Assembly: GCF_025567405.1 (NCBI RefSeq)
Contig: NZ_JAOQKJ010000006.1
Location: 1 to 64,000 of the forward strand
Length of the DNA stretch: 64,000 nt
Origin: Suilimivivens aceti
Lineage (GTDB): Bacteria; Bacillota; Clostridia; Lachnospirales; Lachnospiraceae
Direction: 5' to 3'
Numbering within the stretch: the first letter of the stretch is position 1; the number at the start of each line of letters is the position of its first letter. Positions 1 to 8,357 of the stretch are shown in pieces. The position numbers and the translations under genes are program-made. The notes under the pieces were generated by a model. The model was not told where the DNA came from, made no database searches, and saw nothing but the letters and a program-made list of their open reading frames with translations.

Positions 1-58
1 AATATTTTTTAAATTGTTCCAGCTGCTTTACTGACTTGATCGGCTGTGTTGTACTCAT
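1..58 (-). CDS. 5' end of a gene resembling a tyrosine recombinase (partial)
   Basis: Leftward gene entering from the window edge. Only 19 codons are visible, beginning MSTTQPIKSVKQLEQFKKY. The ATG (complement of 56-58) follows an AAGGAG-type ribosome site about 9 nt upstream. The N-terminus resembles short XerC/XerD-like tyrosine recombinases of Lachnospiraceae, which open with a TQPIK-like motif, but no catalytic region is in view. It is divergent from csrA. Family assignment is tentative because it rests on very few residues. Confidence 0.45.
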   Translation of the reverse strand, partial: MSTTQPIKSVKQLEQFKKY

Positions 59-142
59 AAAATCTTTTCTCCTTTCAGGCATACTGCCAATGTCCATTCT
101 CCGGACAGAACACGGATATTGCAAACAATTTACTGGAGCAAG

Positions 143-173
143 AATGAAACATTTGATTACAGAATGTTTCATT
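143..173. repeat. 11-bp perfect inverted repeat between recombinase-like gene and csrA
   Basis: AATGAAACATT at 143-153 and its exact reverse complement AATGTTTCATT at 163-173, separated by 9 nt. It is followed by TTTAAAA rather than a long T run, so it is a weak terminator at best. It lies in the divergent space (59-260) between the recombinase-like gene and csrA. It could be an operator, a recombination half-site pair or a hairpin. No other gene is seen in this space. Confidence 0.5.
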
Positions 174-260
174 TTTAAAAAGGAAAGCAGGGAGGCTTGG
201 CTGGAGGCTTTAGGTCCATGGAGCAGCAAAGCAGGATACCAGCAGACAGGGAGGTTAAGG

Positions 261-536
261 ATGTTAAGACTGACAGTAAGCACAGAAGAATATCTGATGA
301 TCGGTGACAACGTGAAGATCGTGTTCCTTGGCGGAACGAAGAACCATCTCCGCATCATGGTGGATGCACCGAAGGACGTGAATATCGTCAGAAGCACCGT
401 ACTGGAGAACAGGGTCACAGATCCGGAGGAGAAGGCAAAGCTTCCTAAATACTATGCCGAGCCGGAAACGGATTCTAAGTACCTGAAAAAGAAAAAGTCC
501 AGAGTCGTCATTACCCACGGCAATCTGGAGGACTGA
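261..536 (+). CDS. csrA: CsrA-family carbon storage regulator (RNA-binding)
   Basis: A 91-residue protein. It begins MLRLTVSTEEYLMIGDNVKI, the CsrA pattern of a short strand, an MIGD turn and a second strand, followed by an APKDVNIVR stretch equivalent to the APKEVPIHR RNA-binding segment. CsrA binds GGA motifs in 5' leaders and, in Bacillus, represses flagellin translation. The start at 261 is chosen because GGGAGG lies 7-8 nt upstream; the frame stays open further upstream but without CsrA homology. The C-terminal tail (YLKKKKSRVVITHGNLED) is longer than in typical 60-75 residue CsrA proteins. The next gene is flagellin, the expected target. No fliW, the usual protein antagonist, lies beside it here. 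Confidence 0.85.
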   Translation: MLRLTVSTEEYLMIGDNVKIVFLGGTKNHLRIMVDAPKDVNIVRSTVLENRVTDPEEKAKLPKYYAEPETDSKYLKKKKSRVVITHGNLED

Positions 537-545
537 GCAAGGTAA

Positions 546-606
546 TAACCGGAGGCTTTGAATGCCATAAGGCAGGGCCCGTCTTTGAAGTTCGGGTTTC
601 CGGTTA
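546..606 (+). promoter_or_regulatory. Structured flagellin leader with possible CsrA sites
   Basis: The 153-nt space between csrA and flagellin holds an 8-bp stem (TAACCGGA 546-553 with TCCGGTTA 599-606). A smaller GGGCCCG/CGGG pairing lies inside it. GGA motifs occur in the stem base (551-553), at 656 and in the ribosome site (678-680). In B. subtilis, CsrA represses hag through one GGA site upstream and one at the ribosome site. This arrangement is compatible with that, but binding is an inference. Confidence 0.4.
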
Positions 607-689
607 CTATAAAAAAAGCAACAAAAAAAACAAATAACAAAGTAACTGACGCAAACGGATTTGCGCAGAAATACAAGGAGGTAACTATT

Positions 690-2081
690 ATGGTAGTACA
701 ACACAATTTAACAGCAATGAACTCTAACAGAATGTTAGGACTCACAACCAAGACCCAGGCAAAGTCCACCGAGAAGCTTTCATCCGGTTATAAGATCAAC
801 CGTGCAGCAGATGATGCAGCTGGTCTGTCCATCAGTGAGAAGATGAGAAAGCAGATCAGAGGTCTGACACAGGCTTCCCTGAACGCACAGGATGGTATCA
901 GTGCAGTACAGACTGCTGAAGGTGCCCTGAATGAAGTTCAGGATATGCTGCAGAGAATGAATGAGCTGGCTGTTAAGTCTGCAAACGGTACCAACAGTGA
1001 GGATGACAGAAGTTATATCCAGAACGAAATCGATCAGCTGACCACTGAAATTGACCGTGTTGCAGAAACCACAAAGTTCAATGAAACATACCTGCTGAAG
1101 GGTGATAAAACTGCGGATAAAAAGAATATTTATTCTTATGGATCGTTTACAAATAAGGCAGCAACTTTCACGGCAGGTGCTGATGGAGCAAGTGGAGCAA
1201 AATTGAAAATTACTCTCACTGATCCCACTACTGCAGATACAGCAACATTACAGAATGAGGTAATGAATGCATTGGCAAATAAAGGAGCATCAATTTCTAT
1301 CGAAAAGGGCCAAACAACGGGTAAAGTTGCTGGCTTGGAGGGATTTGAAGTTGATACAAACGGTAATGTCAAAAAAGATGGTAAAGAAACCGGAGTTAAA
1401 TTGGAAGTTGATGGTACTATCACCGCAGACACTGGTAAGGATCGTACAGAAACACTTACAATTGCGAGTGTAGACTCAGCAGCTAAGTCAGGACCTGCAC
1501 AGTATTATGATAAGGATGGAAATAAAATTGCAGCTAACGCTTTAAGCAATTATGTTACCGGTGATAATGGCAAGGTGACACAGATTGCTGGTAAGAAGCT
1601 TTATGATGCTGCAGGAAATGAAGCTACTTTAGATGCAGCTGCTATTAAATCAGATGATGATGCACTGGTAGGTGCATTAACACTTACCCTTCATGTAGGT
1701 GCAGATGCTACTTCTAATAATCAGATTAGCGTAACTTTGGATGCTATGAGTGCTAAGGGGCTTGGCGTAAATGGATTAAAAGTTGATGGAACAGATGATA
1801 AAAATGCTCTTTCTGCAGTAGATACGATCAAGGAAGCGATTCAGAAGGTTTCCACACAGCGTTCAGCTCTTGGTGCTGCCCAGAACCGTCTTGAGCATAC
1901 CATCAGCAACCTCGACAACGTAGTAGAGAATACCACCAGCGCAGAGAGCCAGATCCGTGATACCGATATGGCTACAGAGATGGTTAAGTACTCCAACAAC
2001 AACATCCTGTCCCAGGCAGGTCAGGCTATGCTGGCTCAGGCTAATCAGTCTAACCAGGGCGTACTTTCCTTATTACAGTAA
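690..2081 (+). CDS. fliC: Flagellin
   Basis: A 463-residue flagellin, the main filament subunit exported through the flagellar type III apparatus. The conserved D0/D1 N-terminus (residues 1-140) begins MVVQHNLTAMNSNRMLG. It contains the segment LQRMNELAVKSANGT, equivalent to the region recognised by TLR5. The C-terminal D1/D0 helices (about 375-463) include SALGAAQNRLEHTISNLDNV and end in a flagellin-type SLLQ. The middle (about 140-370) is a variable surface domain rich in Asp, Thr, Lys and Ala. The start at 690 follows AAGGAGGT with 7-8 nt spacing; upstream in-frame codons show no flagellin homology. Immediately downstream of csrA, consistent with post-transcriptional control. No clear sigma-28 promoter was found by eye. 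Confidence 0.96.
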   Translation: MVVQHNLTAMNSNRMLGLTTKTQAKSTEKLSSGYKINRAADDAAGLSISEKMRKQIRGLTQASLNAQDGISAVQTAEGALNEVQDMLQRMNELAVKSANGTNSEDDRSYIQNEIDQLTTEIDRVAETTKFNETYLLKGDKTADKKNIYSYGSFTNKAATFTAGADGASGAKLKITLTDPTTADTATLQNEVMNALANKGASISIEKGQTTGKVAGLEGFEVDTNGNVKKDGKETGVKLEVDGTITADTGKDRTETLTIASVDSAAKSGPAQYYDKDGNKIAANALSNYVTGDNGKVTQIAGKKLYDAAGNEATLDAAAIKSDDDALVGALTLTLHVGADATSNNQISVTLDAMSAKGLGVNGLKVDGTDDKNALSAVDTIKEAIQKVSTQRSALGAAQNRLEHTISNLDNVVENTTSAESQIRDTDMATEMVKYSNNNILSQAGQAMLAQANQSNQGVLSLLQ

Positions 2082-2120
2082 TTTCTGTAAGAGTAAAATT
2101 GCAAAGATGAATTGTGAAGA

Positions 2121-2150
2121 AGAGGTCGGGTTTTCCGGCCTTTTCTCTTT
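2121..2150 (+). terminator. Terminator after flagellin
   Basis: GGTCGG and CCGGCC arms (with one G-T pair) around a short loop, followed by TTTTCTCTTT. It sits 40 nt past the flagellin stop. Confidence 0.75.
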
Positions 2151-2161
2151 TGAAGCGAAAG

Positions 2162-2190
2162 AAAAAGGGGCTGTGAAATAAGCCCCTTAA
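2162..2190 (-). terminator. Terminator of the leftward tRNA-Ser
   Basis: An 8-bp perfect stem (AAGGGGCT 2165-2172 with AGCCCCTT 2181-2188). Read on the minus strand it ends in a run of five T, just past the 3' end of the tRNA. Confidence 0.7.
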
Positions 2191-2191
2191 G

Positions 2192-2277
2192 CGGAGACGG
2201 AGGGATTCGAACCCTCGTGCCCCGGAGGGCTAACGCATTTCGAGTGCGCCCCGTTATGACCGCTTCGATACGTCTCC
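2192..2277 (-). tRNA. tRNA-Ser(CGA)
   Basis: On the minus strand the acceptor arms GGAGACG and CGTCTCC pair exactly. The T-loop GGTTCGAATCC is present and there is a long variable arm (TAGCCCTCCGGGGCACG region), as expected of a class II tRNA. The anticodon loop is CTCGAAA, giving anticodon CGA (serine UCG). The discriminator base is G, as in serine tRNAs. CCA is not encoded. Confidence 0.95.
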
Positions 2278-2353
2278 AACCTTTTTTATTATACTGAGTT
2301 ACAGAAATGAAGTCAATGAAATAAATTCAGACTTCGGGCAGACTTCACAGCTA

Positions 2354-2410
2354 TCAGGATTTCCAGAGTGACCGCAGCTTTTCCCAGATATAGACGATCC
2401 ACGCAAACAT
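2354..2410 (-). CDS. Candidate 18-residue small protein
   Basis: Minus-strand ORF encoding MFAWIVYIWEKLRSLWKS. The ATG is preceded by a very strong ribosome site (AGGAGGTGG, 7 nt spacing). About 30 nt upstream lies a TATAAT hexamer in GTGCATATAATAGG. The first nine residues are hydrophobic and aromatic; the rest is basic and amphipathic, a profile of small membrane-associated peptides or type I toxins. No family is recognised. Support comes from ribosome-site and promoter quality only. Confidence 0.45.
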   Translation of the reverse strand: MFAWIVYIWEKLRSLWKS

Positions 2411-2541
2411 ATTACCACCTCCTGTTAATTCCTATTATATGCACATTCCGGCAGCATAACCGACAAGAAAGTGTGAAGCTATTTTGTTGTTATTCTGGCT
2501 GAAATTTTATATGATAAAAGTAGAAGAAGGGAGGTATTTTT

Positions 2542-3285
2542 ATGCTTAAGGGCAAAACAGCAGTTGTAACAGGAGGAACCAGAGGAATTGGTTATGCGGT
2601 TGTGAAGAAGTACCTGGAGAACGGAGCACAGGTGATCCTTTTTGGATCGAGAAAGGAAACTGTGGAAAAAGCACTGCAGAAGCTGAAGGAAGAAAATCCG
2701 GACTGGCCGGTAGAAGGTGCATGGCCAGATCTGAAGGATCCGGAAGCAGTAAGGACAGAGATAGAAAGGATTCATCAGAAGTACAGAAGAATTGATATTC
2801 TGGTAAACAATGCAGGTGTTTCTGACCGAGTACCTACCATAGATTGTGATCCGGCTCATTTTGATGAGGTGATCGGTCTGAATGTAAATGCGATCTTCCA
2901 TGCGGTACAGCCTGTGGTAAAGATCATGAAGGAGCAGGGCGGCGGCTGTATTCTGAATACCAGTTCTATGGTCAGTAAGTTTGGCCAGCCGTCAGGAGTC
3001 GCTTATCCGGCCAGCAAATTCGCAGTGAACGGGCTTACCATTTCTCTGGCAAGGGAGCTTGGTCCTTACCAGATCAGGGTAAATGCGGTGGCACCGGGAG
3101 TGACAAGAACAGATATGGTCGCAAGCCTTCCGGAGGAAATGATAAAGCCGCTGATTGACCGGATTCCTTTAAGAAGAGTTGGCGAGCCGGAGGATGTGGC
3201 CAATGCATTTCTGTTTCTTGCCAGTGATCTGGCAGCCTACGTGACAGGTGAGATCCTGTCCGTGGATGGTGCAGCGATGAGCTGA
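2542..3285 (+). CDS. Short-chain dehydrogenase/reductase (FabG/BaiA-like)
   Basis: A 247-residue SDR oxidoreductase of usual length. The cofactor motif TGGTRGIG is at residues 10-17, NNAG at 89-92 and the catalytic S142-Y155-K159 set within NTSSMVSKFGQPSGVAYPASK. Arg14, and FGSRKE at the end of strand 2, would suit NADP(H), but this is inference. The sequence pattern, including ENGAQVILFG and a short DLKDPEAV stretch, recalls bile-acid hydroxysteroid dehydrogenases of the BaiA type from gut clostridia. Generic FabG-like SDRs share most of these features, so the substrate is unknown. It stands alone, with ribosome site AGGGAGG 7 nt before ATG. Confidence 0.85.
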   Translation: MLKGKTAVVTGGTRGIGYAVVKKYLENGAQVILFGSRKETVEKALQKLKEENPDWPVEGAWPDLKDPEAVRTEIERIHQKYRRIDILVNNAGVSDRVPTIDCDPAHFDEVIGLNVNAIFHAVQPVVKIMKEQGGGCILNTSSMVSKFGQPSGVAYPASKFAVNGLTISLARELGPYQIRVNAVAPGVTRTDMVASLPEEMIKPLIDRIPLRRVGEPEDVANAFLFLASDLAAYVTGEILSVDGAAMS

Positions 3286-3346
3286 TCTGCGACAGGGACA
3301 TATTGGAACGATACCGACTATTTTTCGGTATGATCATTAAGAATGA

Positions 3347-3375
3347 TTGCAAAGCAGTATATTTTATTTTATACT
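3347..3375 (+). promoter_or_regulatory. Sigma-A promoter of the aconitase-family gene
   Basis: TTGCAA (3347-3352), a 17-nt spacer and TATACT (3370-3375), about 42 nt before the hydratase start. A 7-bp inverted repeat (ATACCGA 3311-3317 / TCGGTAT 3325-3331) lies upstream and could end the SDR transcript or be an operator. Confidence 0.6.
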
Positions 3376-3416
3376 GATTACTGATAAACAGCAATCAAAG
3401 GAGGCAACAGATACAT

Positions 3417-5708
3417 ATGGTTCAGGTATTGGGCAGTGGTGCTTATCTTGTAAATGGAGTGGAGATCATTCCGGATGATGAGCAGGCAGGCGTAGCGCTG
3501 AAAGCAAAGACCGACAGAGAGATTTCAAAAGAAAGTGCCAGAAAGGGTACGATCGCTTATGGGATTCTGGAGGAGCATAATACTTCCGGAAATATGGGCA
3601 AGCTTAGGATTAAATTTGACAAGCTGACATCCCATGATATTACGTTTGTGGGAATTATCCAGACGGCAAGAGCTTCAGGCCTTACGAAATTCCCGATTCC
3701 CTATGTACTGACCAACTGTCATAATTCGCTTTGTGCGGTGGGTGGTACGATCAATGAAGATGATCATATGTTTGGACTGACCTGCGCAAAGAAGTATGGC
3801 GGTGTCTATGTACCTCCTCATCAGGCAGTCATCCATCAGTTTGCGAGAGAAATGCTGGCTGGCGGCGGCAAGATGATCTTGGGAAGTGATTCCCACACAA
3901 GATATGGTGCTCTTGGAACCATGGCCATGGGAGAAGGCGGACCGGAGCTGGTAAAGCAGCTTTTGTCACAGACCTATGACATTAACATGCCGGGTATCGT
4001 TGGTGTGTATCTGACCGGAGAGCCGAAGAAGGGTGTAGGTCCGCAGGACGTGGCACTTGCTATCATTGGTGAAGTATTTGCCAGTGGTTATGTAAAGAAT
4101 AAGGTCATGGAATTTGTAGGTCCCGGTGTGGCTTCCTTAAGTGCAGATTTCAGGATCGGCATTGATGTCATGACGACAGAAACGACATGCCTGTCATCTA
4201 TCTGGAAGACGGATGAGACCATTAAGGAGTTCTACGAGATCCATGGCAGAAGTGAAGAATATAAGGAATTAAATCCTGCAGATGTGGCATATTATGATGG
4301 TATGATCACGATCGATCTGGGAACCATTGAGCCCATGATCGCCATGCCGTTCCATCCGAGCAATACCTATACGATTGCAGAACTGAATGCCAATCTGATG
4401 GATATTTTAAATGATGTAGAGAAAAAGGCAGCCGTTTCTTTGGACGGTGCTGTACCGTATACCCTGAAGGATAAGGTAAGAAATGGCAGGTTCATGGTAG
4501 ATCAGGGAATCATTGCAGGCTGTGCCGGCGGTGGATTTGAGAATATCTGTGCGGCGGCGGATATTATGAAAGGCAGCTACATCGGATCTGATGAATTTAC
4601 CTTAAGCGTATACCCGGCTTCCATGCCAGTCTATATGGAGCTGATCAAAAATGGCTGTGCAGCGACACTGCTTGAGACAGGAGCTGTTTTGAAGACGGCA
4701 TTCTGCGGTCCCTGCTTTGGCGCAGGAGATACACCGGCAAACAATGCGTTCAGTATCCGTCATTCCACAAGAAACTTCCCGAACAGAGAAGGCTCCAAGC
4801 TGCAGAGTGGACAGATCGCTTCCGTAGCACTGATGGATGCACGTTCCATTGCCGCAACAGCGGCAAATAAAGGTGTTCTGACACCGGCAACAGAGTTTGA
4901 TGGCACGATCGGTAAATACAAATATCATTTTGATGCCAATATTTATAAGAACAGAGTCTTCGACTCCCAAGGCGTGGCAGATCCTTCAGTGGAGATCCAT
5001 TTTGGACCCAATATCAAGGACTGGCCTGCTATGGAGGCACTCCCGGAGAACCTGGTGCTTCAGGTTGTTTCCGAGATCCATGACCCGGTAACCACCACAG
5101 ATGAGCTGATTCCTTCCGGAGAAACCTCATCCTATCGTTCCAATCCTCTTGGACTTGCAGAGTTTACCCTTTCCAGAAAGGATCCTGCTTATGTGGGACT
5201 TGCCAAGGAGATCCAGAAGGCAGAGAAGGAAAGAGTACAGGGAGGACATCCCTGTCAGGCATTCCCGTATCTGAAAGAAGTCATGGGAACGATCAAAGAG
5301 CAGTTTGCAGAAGTAAATCATACCAACACAGGATTTGGCTCTACTATCTTTGCAGTAAAGCCAGGTGATGGTTCTGCCAGAGAGCAGGCGGCCTCCTGCC
5401 AGAAGGTGCTTGGCGGCTGGGCAAATATCGCCAATGAATATGCGACAAAGAGATATCGTTCCAACCTGATCAATTGGGGTATGCTTCCTTTCCTGATCCC
5501 TGAAGGAGAGCTGCCATTTACCAATAAGGATTTTCTGTTCTTCCCCGGCATCCGCAGTGCTGTAGAGGAGAAGGCAGAGGAGATCACAGGCTATACGGTA
5601 AAGAACGGCAGTATGAAAGCATTTACTGTGAGGCTTGGAGATCTTACAGATGAAGAACGGCAGATCATTCTGGATGGCTGCCTGATCAATTATAACCGCG
5701 TTAAATGA
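3417..5708 (+). CDS. Aconitase-family hydratase (YbhJ-like)
   Basis: A 763-residue member of the aconitase superfamily, which performs Fe-S-dependent dehydration and rehydration of tricarboxylic acids. Visible family motifs are SDSHTRYGALGT (from residue 157), AGCAGGGFEN (near 369) and CGPCFGAGDTPANN (Cys430 and Cys433). The last gives the paired cysteine ligands of the [4Fe-4S] cluster, the third probably being the Cys near 369. The C-terminal swivel domain (about 560-763) includes GFGSTIFAVKPGDGSAREQAAS. Length and pattern fit the YbhJ-type hydratases of Clostridia more than housekeeping citrate aconitase, so the substrate is open. Single-gene unit with its own promoter and terminator. Ribosome site AAAGGAGG. 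Confidence 0.9.
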   Translation: MVQVLGSGAYLVNGVEIIPDDEQAGVALKAKTDREISKESARKGTIAYGILEEHNTSGNMGKLRIKFDKLTSHDITFVGIIQTARASGLTKFPIPYVLTNCHNSLCAVGGTINEDDHMFGLTCAKKYGGVYVPPHQAVIHQFAREMLAGGGKMILGSDSHTRYGALGTMAMGEGGPELVKQLLSQTYDINMPGIVGVYLTGEPKKGVGPQDVALAIIGEVFASGYVKNKVMEFVGPGVASLSADFRIGIDVMTTETTCLSSIWKTDETIKEFYEIHGRSEEYKELNPADVAYYDGMITIDLGTIEPMIAMPFHPSNTYTIAELNANLMDILNDVEKKAAVSLDGAVPYTLKDKVRNGRFMVDQGIIAGCAGGGFENICAAADIMKGSYIGSDEFTLSVYPASMPVYMELIKNGCAATLLETGAVLKTAFCGPCFGAGDTPANNAFSIRHSTRNFPNREGSKLQSGQIASVALMDARSIAATAANKGVLTPATEFDGTIGKYKYHFDANIYKNRVFDSQGVADPSVEIHFGPNIKDWPAMEALPENLVLQVVSEIHDPVTTTDELIPSGETSSYRSNPLGLAEFTLSRKDPAYVGLAKEIQKAEKERVQGGHPCQAFPYLKEVMGTIKEQFAEVNHTNTGFGSTIFAVKPGDGSAREQAASCQKVLGGWANIANEYATKRYRSNLINWGMLPFLIPEGELPFTNKDFLFFPGIRSAVEEKAEEITGYTVKNGSMKAFTVRLGDLTDEERQIILDGCLINYNRVK

Positions 5709-5720
5709 GTCAGTATAAAG

Positions 5721-5760
5721 GACAGTATTTTGAAAACGATTCAGAATACTGTCTTTTTTA
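5721..5760 (+). terminator. Terminator after the hydratase gene
   Basis: GACAGTATT and AATACTGTC arms (with additional TGA/TCA pairing) followed by a six-T run, 12 nt past the stop. Confidence 0.85.
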
Positions 5761-5856
5761 GTATCTCTCCATGAATAAACAGGAAGTATCGGGTAAAACT
5801 ATCCATAGAACAATGAATTTCATCAACCGGATGGAAAAGGAATGGAGAGATAGAAA

Positions 5857-6723
5857 ATGAAAAGGAAAATAAGAAGAAAAGGTCTGCTGAAGGAACGGAT
5901 CGCCATGGCAGTCTGTGCTGTTACGGTGCTTGGGGTATTAACAGCCACAGGCTTGTGGATGAAGGACAGTACTTCCACGCAGGACCGTGGATATGTTGTG
6001 GACTTAAGTGAAATGGAAAACGGAGCGGCAAATGATACTGGGGATGAGATCAGGGCGATCCAGCATGTGCAGGAACAGGAGGTGACGGGAGACGACCTTG
6101 ATTATGATCCATATTTTCAGGAAACAGGGTCGCAGAACGTGGAGAATCCGGATGGGTCTGTAAGTGAGAGTATGTCAGCATCACCGGCAGAGGATGTGGC
6201 AGCAGGAGAAAAGCTGCCTGAAGATGCGGCAGAAAAGGAAGGAACAGGCACGAAAGCTCAGGAAACAGATGCACCAGCAATCTCCACGGCCATGCAGCCG
6301 ACTCTTTCCTTTGGAGATACGGATACTCTTGTCTGGCCGGTCGTAGGAAACGTGCTGATCAATTACAGTATGGACAAGACCGTGTATTTCCCGACACTGG
6401 ATCAGTACAAATATAACCCGGCTATTGTAATCGCTGCAAATGAGGGAGACATGATCACGGCAGCGGCAGCGGGTAAAGTGACAAGTGTATTTGAGGATCC
6501 GCAGATCGGGCAGGCGGTTACTATGGATCTTGGTAATGGATATGAGATCACCTACGGACAGCTTAAGGAAATACTGGTCTCAGAAGGCAGCTATGTGTCC
6601 ATGGGAGATATGATCGCCAGTGTGGCAGCTCCGACGAAATACTACAGTATTGAGGGAACCAATGTATATTTCAAGCTGACAAAGGATGGTAATCCTGTCA
6701 ATCCCATGACCAGACTCAGCTAG
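5857..6723 (+). CDS. M23/LytM-fold membrane protein, SpoIIQ-like, probably non-catalytic
   Basis: A 288-residue type II membrane protein. It has a short basic N-terminus, one transmembrane segment (about residues 17-35), then an acidic low-complexity linker (about 45-150). The C-terminal LytM/M23 domain begins at LVWPVVGNVLINYSMDKTVYF and ends GTNVYFKLTKDGNPVNPM. The zinc ligands of active M23 enzymes are missing: the HxH segment reads YGQL and no HxxxD is seen. Clostridial SpoIIQ, which binds SpoIIIAH in the sporulation channel, has this architecture. Identity as SpoIIQ is likely but no spoIIIA or spoIID genes are in view. RBS GGAGA precedes the ATG. Confidence 0.75.
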   Translation: MKRKIRRKGLLKERIAMAVCAVTVLGVLTATGLWMKDSTSTQDRGYVVDLSEMENGAANDTGDEIRAIQHVQEQEVTGDDLDYDPYFQETGSQNVENPDGSVSESMSASPAEDVAAGEKLPEDAAEKEGTGTKAQETDAPAISTAMQPTLSFGDTDTLVWPVVGNVLINYSMDKTVYFPTLDQYKYNPAIVIAANEGDMITAAAAGKVTSVFEDPQIGQAVTMDLGNGYEITYGQLKEILVSEGSYVSMGDMIASVAAPTKYYSIEGTNVYFKLTKDGNPVNPMTRLS

Positions 6724-6759
6724 GGAACCCACGGCTAGGAACCGGAAAACGAAAATATC

Positions 6760-6788
6760 TTTACCCGACTGTTAAAAACAGGTATAAT
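6760..6788 (+). promoter_or_regulatory. Sigma-A promoter of the GH9-like gene
   Basis: TTTACC (6760-6765), a 17-nt spacer and a perfect TATAAT (6783-6788), 33 nt before the start codon. Confidence 0.6.
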
Positions 6789-6820
6789 CAATAGAGATAT
6801 ACCATTTGGGAGGAAGAATC

Positions 6821-8329
6821 TTGCGAAGGCATTCGGTAATTTGGGTTTTCCTTTGCCTGATTGTCCTTACGGGATGCGGCAGTATAAAGGAAAACCGGCA
6901 GAATGGCCAGGAAAATATACCTGAGGCTGACAGTATGGAACAGGAACCACAGCTTTCTTATGAGGTGCCGGTAAGCATGCCGGGGATCCTGGTTGACCGG
7001 CTCGGCTATCTGCCAGAGGAGAATAAAACTGTTATTTTTAAAGGAAAGGATCTGCCGCAGGAATTTTATGTGGTAGATAAGAAAACAGAACAGATTGTTT
7101 ATCAGGGGTATCCGGAGATCCGAAAGGAAGAGGGAGAAGAAAAGGAGGCATACGGTGACTTTTCTGATTTTGCTGCTCCGGGCACCTATTACATAGAAGC
7201 ACCGATCCTTGGGAAATCCTATTCTTTTTCCATATCGGATGCGGTGTATGATTCCCTTTTTCAGGAGGCCTGTAAACAGTATTATTATAACCGGTGCGGT
7301 ATGACCCTTGGCAGTGAGTATGCGGGGGATAAGGCACATAATGCCTGTCATACCGGTAAGAGTGTGCTCCGGGGAAATGATTCTGTAAGTATGGATGCTT
7401 CCGGCGGATGGCATCAGAATGAAAATGGTGAAAAAAATATTACCGGTGCTTCCGGGGCTATGGCTGTGCTGATGATGTCCTATGAGCTGTATCCACAGGA
7501 ATATACCGACCAGGAAGGATTACCGGAAAGTGGAAATCAGATCCCGGATATTCTGGATGAGATCCGTTATGAAACAGGGTGGTTCCTTAAAATGCAGGAT
7601 AAACAGACCGGTGCAGTATATGCGGGTGTTACAGCCTATGACAAGGGCAGTTATGTGGAACCGGCCTGTGCAAAGGCAGAATTTGCTTTTGCCATGACGA
7701 TGGCAAAGTTCGGATATCTGTATCAGAATTATGACAAGGAATATGCCATGACTTGTCTGAAAGCAGCGGACCGGGCATTTAAACATGCAGTTTTATGTGA
7801 GGAAGCAGATGACCGGGAAGAAAAAATCTGGCGGTTTGCAGCTGCAGCAGAGATTTACCGGGCGGCAGGGCAGGTATCCTATCAGAAATATCTGGTAGAA
7901 TATCTTTCAGATGGAGATCTGACGCTGGCAGGGGATATGGTGCAGCTTTCAGGCTGTGTTACATATATATCTACGAAACAGGCGGTAAGTATGGTACTGT
8001 GTGAAAAGATCATGACGATGCTGATGGATCAGGCTGAAGAAATTTCTGAGGAAGTCAGGGGATCCTTGTATATGACTTCGACAGAAGCAGAGGGTGACAG
8101 CAGCAGGATCCTGACGCAGGCAGCATATCTGACAGTGGTCAATCACGTGATTTCCAATTACGAGTATAAGCTGATGATAGAAAACCAGCTCCATTATCTC
8201 CTTGGCAGAAATGAGAGGGGGATTGATTATATCAGCGATGACACAGAGGAAGCTCCCTGTGTGATCAATCAGTTCAAAGAAGACAGTATGCTGGTATTTA
8301 TGCTGGCTGGTATTGTTTCCGGAAGCTGA
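6821..8329 (+). CDS. GH9-like lipoprotein lacking the catalytic aspartate motif
   Basis: A 502-residue lipoprotein. The TTG start at 6821 is chosen because GGGAGG is 7 nt upstream and it gives a clean signal peptide ending in the lipobox LTGC. An Ig-like domain (SMPGILVDRLGYLPEENKTV onward) typical of CelD-type glycoside hydrolase family 9 precedes an (alpha/alpha)6 domain. Active GH9 enzymes have DAGD after SGGWH; here the sequence is DASGGWHQNENGEKN, so both catalytic-base region aspartates are absent. The C-terminal part (LLGRNERGIDYISDDTE) replaces the usual general-acid Glu region without an obvious match. It is probably a carbohydrate-binding or structural relative on the cell surface rather than a cellulase. 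Confidence 0.7.
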   Translation: MRRHSVIWVFLCLIVLTGCGSIKENRQNGQENIPEADSMEQEPQLSYEVPVSMPGILVDRLGYLPEENKTVIFKGKDLPQEFYVVDKKTEQIVYQGYPEIRKEEGEEKEAYGDFSDFAAPGTYYIEAPILGKSYSFSISDAVYDSLFQEACKQYYYNRCGMTLGSEYAGDKAHNACHTGKSVLRGNDSVSMDASGGWHQNENGEKNITGASGAMAVLMMSYELYPQEYTDQEGLPESGNQIPDILDEIRYETGWFLKMQDKQTGAVYAGVTAYDKGSYVEPACAKAEFAFAMTMAKFGYLYQNYDKEYAMTCLKAADRAFKHAVLCEEADDREEKIWRFAAAAEIYRAAGQVSYQKYLVEYLSDGDLTLAGDMVQLSGCVTYISTKQAVSMVLCEKIMTMLMDQAEEISEEVRGSLYMTSTEAEGDSSRILTQAAYLTVVNHVISNYEYKLMIENQLHYLLGRNERGIDYISDDTEEAPCVINQFKEDSMLVFMLAGIVSGS

Positions 8330-8357
8330 AGATGTGACAGAAAAGAGAGGATAAAAT

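Noticed and set aside
36..260. Upstream extension of csrA to a start at position 36
   Set aside because: CsrA homology begins at 261, where a ribosome site is present; the extension overlaps the divergent gene.
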